Source: Methanobacteriota archaeon
Lineage (GTDB): Archaea > Thermoplasmatota > Poseidoniia > Poseidoniales > Poseidoniaceae
Direction of reading: 5' to 3'
NCBI GenBank assembly: GCA_002694585.1
Contig: NZMM01000032.1
Coordinates: forward strand, 57,886-65,982
Length of the DNA stretch: 8,097 nucleotides
Of this stretch, positions 5,998-8,097 are shown one piece after another (position 1 is the first letter of the stretch; every line of letters begins with the position of its first letter). The translations under genes and the position numbers were made by a program. Under the pieces are notes generated by a model that saw nothing but the letters and a program-made list of their open reading frames with translations, had not been told where the DNA came from and made no database searches.

Positions 5998-6936
5998 TCA
6001 CGTCCACGTGTCGAGGATGGAATGGACGCCCCGAGCAAGCGCAGGGCCACCCTGAATGACGCCGCGTGGGTTGGGCAGGCTTCCCGTGGCGTGCACGCCA
6101 TCCACGAAGCTCGACAATCGATGGATGGCTCCGCCCGTGAACAGGCCGTGGCAGCAGGCCGCATGCACGGCGGTGGCGCCTTGGGCGCGGAGGGCATCAG
6201 CCGCACGACAAATGGTACCGCCGGTGGCGATCATGTCGTCAACGATGGCCACGACCTTGCCGTCCACGTCCAGATCTTTCGCCTTGTGGACGATGGTGCG
6301 CGCGTCGATGCGCGTCTTCTCCAGATAGGAAAATCCGCAGCCGATGGCCTCGGCCACGGCAGAGGCCCGATCGATGGCGCCTTTGTCGGGGGAGAGCACG
6401 AAATCCGGCTGGACCGTGTCCTGCAGATGCGCGGCGAGTTCTGGCATCGCGGTGGTGAAGGCCACGGGGACAGGCAGGTCCTCGAGGACGGCCGGTGCGT
6501 GGAGGTCGAGGACCACCATCGCGTCGCAATGCGAGGCGAGCAAACGGCCGATGGCTCTGGCTGAAATCGGCTCACCGGGCTTGAATCGCTTGTCTTGACG
6601 GGCGTACCCGTAATACGGGATCGCCAAAATCACGCCAGTTCCGACGTCATCCATGGCCTGGGGGCCGATATTTCGCAAATTTTCCATTCGACCCGCTCGC
6701 AGGTCTCGAATCAGGTCGAGCAGCAACAGCGTTTCGACGATGCCTGCGTCGGGGAAGGTGTTGGAGACCACCACCACGGGTTCGTTCCGGATGGCTTCGA
6801 TGTGCTCCTCAGGCATGCGAACGTAGCCTTCGGTGTCGGGGAATCTGCGGGACTCGGCGGGGATGTGAGCCCACCCGAGACTGCTGGCCAGCTCCTCCGC
6901 GATGGCCCGCGCGTTGCTGCTTGAGACGACCGCCAC
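5998..6936 (-). CDS. prs: ribose-phosphate pyrophosphokinase (PRPP synthetase)
   Basis: A 312-residue cytoplasmic enzyme making PRPP from ribose 5-phosphate and ATP for purine, pyrimidine, His and Trp synthesis. The flexible catalytic loop A-R-Q-D-K-R-F-K-P-G-E-P-I-S is at 112-125, the catalytic K-T-R at 207-209, and the PRPP loop V-D-D-M-I-A-T-G-G-T at 232-241. The early R-F-P-D-x-E motif (31-36) is also present. Compared with the usual 'DALRxAGAxxIxxVIPYxGYARQD', residues about 82-101 form an insertion of roughly 16 residues before the I-P-Y-Y-G-Y strand, which makes the protein longer than the common archaeal form. The start is GTG at 6936, with GGGAG 6 nt upstream. It lies 51 nt after tRNA-Ile on the same strand and may be co-transcribed with it. 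Confidence 0.96.
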   Translation of the reverse strand: MAVVSSSNARAIAEELASSLGWAHIPAESRRFPDTEGYVRMPEEHIEAIRNEPVVVVSNTFPDAGIVETLLLLDLIRDLRAGRMENLRNIGPQAMDDVGTGVILAIPYYGYARQDKRFKPGEPISARAIGRLLASHCDAMVVLDLHAPAVLEDLPVPVAFTTAMPELAAHLQDTVQPDFVLSPDKGAIDRASAVAEAIGCGFSYLEKTRIDARTIVHKAKDLDVDGKVVAIVDDMIATGGTICRAADALRAQGATAVHAACCHGLFTGGAIHRLSSFVDGVHATGSLPNPRGVIQGGPALARGVHSILDTWT

Positions 6937-6987
6937 GTGACTCCCTTCGGCCGGCGCTTGAAGGGCTTTCCCGTGAAGGGACTGGAG

Positions 6988-7061
6988 TGCGCGAGGCAGG
7001 ACTCGAACCTGCGACCTCCCGGTTATCAGCCGGGTGCTCCAACCGACTAAGCTACCCGCGC
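6988..7061 (-). tRNA. tRNA-Ile (anticodon GAU)
   Basis: A 74-nt cloverleaf on the minus strand. The acceptor stem is GCGCGGG with CTCGCGC (one G-U pair). It is followed by TA at positions 8-9, a D arm GCTTAGTCGGTTGGAGC, an anticodon stem CCCGG/CCGGG with loop CTGATAA, a variable loop AGGTC, and a T arm GCAGG-TTCGAGT-CCTGC. The anticodon GAT lies at 7027..7025, reading isoleucine AUC/AUU. The discriminator base is A at 6988 and CCA is not encoded (CTCC follows). No intron is present. A minus-strand CCTTTTGAT at 7097..7089 is a weak TATA candidate; otherwise it is transcribed from the upstream gene. Confidence 0.95.
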
Positions 7062-7088
7062 TTGGGCAAGCCGTCGACCTGACCTGCC

Positions 7089-7097
7089 ATCAAAAGG
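7089..7097 (-). promoter_or_regulatory. weak TATA-like or T-tract element before tRNA-Ile
   Basis: CCTTTTGAT on the minus strand, 16 nt after the stop of the PRC-barrel-like gene and about 30 nt before the tRNA 5' end. Position suits a tRNA promoter, but the sequence is a poor TATA match and the T4 run could equally be a minimal terminator. Confidence 0.25.
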
Positions 7098-7112
7098 ATG
7101 ACGGTGAGGCAT

Positions 7113-7706
7113 TCACTCAAATTCCGAGGCGTCCATCTCGTTGAGCGCGATGTAGGACGGCAACTGCATGGCACGTTCGAAGGTGCGACCCAGCACGACT
7201 TCGTCTAGACGGTCGCGCGTCCGGGCGATGGCCGTGAGGGGCAGCCGGATGGTCTCGCCAAGATCGAAGCGCTGTTGCACGCCAATGCGCAAGGTGACGA
7301 TGAACCCCTTGTAGGTCCGCTTGACCTTGAGCAGTCCCGTGATGATGCCCACCTCGTTGCCCTGGTTGTCCAGGACCGCGCGGTCGAGCATTTCGTCGGG
7401 CGCGTAGAGTTGCTCGTCGATGCGCACCGTGTTGCGCCAGCGGCGCTGCAATTCGCGCATGGATTTGGAGAGCCGGACCGAGCCGTCGTCGTTGATGCTG
7501 TGCACCAATTCCTTGGGGAGCGGCGCATACTCAGCCGGCTTGCGCATGAATTCGCCAGCCACGTCCGTTTCGACCAGCATGCGCATGGATCGAACGCGCG
7601 ATTCGTTCGGATGGTGGCGCTCCCCAATGATGGTGCCCACCTTTGTGTCTTTCACGTACACATCTCGTTGCATCAGCTCCTGAATGTGGTAGTCTGTTGG
7701 TGCCAT
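7113..7706 (-). CDS. uncharacterised protein with two PRC-barrel-like halves
   Basis: A 197-residue soluble protein with no membrane segment or signal peptide that I do not recognise by name. Residues about 12-80 start R-D-V-Y-V-K-D-T-K-V-G-T-I-I-G-E, and about 106-172 start L-D-R-A-V-L-D-N-Q-G-N-E-V-G-I-I-T-G. Both follow the pattern of PRC-barrel units (short strand, acidic turn, 'G-x-x-I-G-x-V' strand, then two more strands), joined by a basic helix (81-97, 'SMRELQRRWRN'). The second half is the better match. PRC barrels occur as RNA-processing (RimM), photosynthetic and archaeal cell-division adaptor modules; which applies here is unknown. The ATG at 7706 follows GGGAG at 6 nt spacing. 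Its upstream region carries the TCAATTGA palindromes, with the nearest copy about 70 nt before the ATG. Confidence 0.75.
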   Translation of the reverse strand: MAPTDYHIQELMQRDVYVKDTKVGTIIGERHHPNESRVRSMRMLVETDVAGEFMRKPAEYAPLPKELVHSINDDGSVRLSKSMRELQRRWRNTVRIDEQLYAPDEMLDRAVLDNQGNEVGIITGLLKVKRTYKGFIVTLRIGVQQRFDLGETIRLPLTAIARTRDRLDEVVLGRTFERAMQLPSYIALNEMDASEFE

Positions 7707-8043
7707 GTTCTCCCTTCCCGTTGCACGACCTGTGATGAGGGGGACTCTTAATGTCTTCGACGGATAATGTAACTGTTCAATTGAGAATGAGGCAAAAGAA
7801 ACCCTACATCAATTGAAGAATCATGACAATCGGCATGTCGCATAATCCATTCTGGTAACTGCGTGGAGGCATGCTTTTGTTTCAATCTGACAAGAATATC
7901 AATTGAAATCAGAATAAAATCCATTCATCCTGAACGGCTCGTTGACGGATCTGCTTCCTGCGACGCGTGATTTGACTCGATATGGGGCGAAATTCGGCCA
8001 AAAATGTTGTAAATTCAATTGAAAATCGTCAAAATTCGTCCCA
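7707..8043. other. AT-rich intergenic region without a credible gene
   Basis: About 340 nt with clearly lower GC than the rest of the window. It holds the TCAATTGA cluster, an inverted repeat TTTCAAT/ATTGAAA (7880..7886 with 7902..7908) whose right arm overlaps copy 3, and T-tracts on the minus strand toward its right end. Two weak TATA candidates for the downstream gene are visible on the minus strand, TTACATTAT (7773..7765) and CATTAAGA (near 7750); neither is convincing. A short open frame on the minus strand through 7899..8090 has atypical composition and no ribosome binding site and is not called. Confidence 0.6.
7777..8022. repeat. four copies of the palindrome TCAATTGA, candidate operator cluster
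   Basis: Perfect TCAATTGA occurs at 7777..7784, 7809..7816, 7899..7906 and 8015..8022. Start-to-start spacings are 32, 90 and 116 bp. The plus-strand right flanks share A-rich AATC/AATG sequence, so the true unit may be longer than 8 bp. All copies lie in the AT-rich gap upstream of the PRC-barrel-like gene; I noticed none inside the genes. Symmetric 8-bp sites in multiple copies suit a dimeric DNA-binding protein. Copy 1 lies about 25-30 bp before a possible TATA (minus CATTAAG, near 7750), an activator-like position. Confidence 0.55.
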
Positions 8044-8078
8044 TCACAAAACGGCGCCCTCATATGGGTCAGGCGCCG
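8000..8078 (-). terminator. candidate terminator of a minus-strand gene beyond the right edge
   Basis: A 7-bp perfect stem CGGCGCC/GGCGCCG (8078..8072 with 8058..8052, 13-nt loop) is followed at once on the minus strand by TTTT (8051..8048). More T runs follow at 8034..8031, 8025..8022 and 8004..8000. Clustered oligo-T on the coding strand is how many archaeal transcripts end. GC content drops sharply at this point. The gene it would serve is off the window: minus-strand frames close at 8046..8044 and 8071..8069 and the true one cannot be told. Confidence 0.4.
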
Positions 8079-8097
8079 AGGCTCGCCCATGGAGGCC

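Noticed and set aside
5922..6206. N-terminal extension of L7Ae to give a 218-residue protein
   Set aside because: It has no family similarity, overlaps prs, crosses the TATA box, and bypasses the strong GAGGAGG site before the ATG at 5921.
7732..7738. GTGATGA resembling box C of a C/D guide RNA
   Set aside because: No box D (CTGA) at a fitting distance downstream and no internal C'/D' pair.
7777..8022. Archaeal replication origin (origin recognition boxes)
   Set aside because: AT-rich repeats fit in principle, but no known origin-box sequence with a G-run is present and no cdc6/orc1 gene is in the window; kept only as an alternative for the palindromes.
7899..8090. Minus-strand open frame of 63 codons in the AT-rich region
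   Set aside because: Composition unlike the other genes, no ribosome binding site, and it runs through the hairpin, T-tracts and two palindromes.

Overview
This window is very probably chromosomal DNA from a euryarchaeal-type archaeon, most likely of the Thermoplasmatota / Marine Group II (Poseidoniales) kind. The evidence is archaeal or eukaryotic-type translation genes (L7Ae, S28e, L24e, aIF5B), the order L7Ae-S28e-L24e-Ndk-aIF5B found in many Euryarchaeota, GGTGA/GGAGG ribosome binding sites, a TATA box rather than a -35/-10 promoter, and a tRNA gene without encoded CCA. The Poseidoniales placement is weaker. It rests on the tail of the partial gene at 1..81, a Trp-rich 'GWTMxQWxxYGxxWL' end that I recall from proteins of that group. 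The DNA is GC-rich throughout except for one AT-rich gap at about 7740..8050.

Layout from the right edge; every complete gene is on the minus strand. The AT-rich intergenic region (about 7707..8097) holds four perfect copies of the palindrome TCAATTGA and a hairpin plus T-tract cluster that looks like the terminator of a minus-strand gene off the right edge. Next comes a gene for an unnamed protein with two PRC-barrel-like halves (7113..7706), then tRNA-Ile(GAU) (6988..7061), then ribose-phosphate pyrophosphokinase (prs, 5998..6936). A clear TATA box near 5970 then starts the translation operon: L7Ae (5550..5921), S28e (5311..5535), L24e (5114..5305), nucleoside diphosphate kinase (4608..5054) and aIF5B (2760..4592), tightly spaced with ribosome binding sites overlapping or hugging preceding stops. 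After it, probably with its own promoter near 2722, come a MoxR-type AAA+ ATPase (1699..2682) and a ParA/Soj-type ATPase (675..1637), neither beside its usual partners. Last is a two-gene unit resembling an antitoxin-toxin pair: a ribbon-helix-helix-like protein (342..584) and a short protein with a possible degenerate PIN start (82..336). Its stop abuts the stop of the convergent plus-strand gene fragment (1..81).

Functionally the middle of the window is housekeeping: ribosomal proteins, initiation-factor GTPase, nucleotide balancing (Ndk), PRPP supply (Prs) and an isoleucine tRNA. The less ordinary parts are the two ends: the palindrome-rich AT island and its PRC-barrel-like neighbour on the right, and the orphan MoxR, orphan ParA and antitoxin-like pair on the left. 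L24e is also notable because three of the four zinc-ligand cysteines expected in archaeal L24e are gone. I see no CRISPR array, insertion sequence, rRNA or prophage genes.
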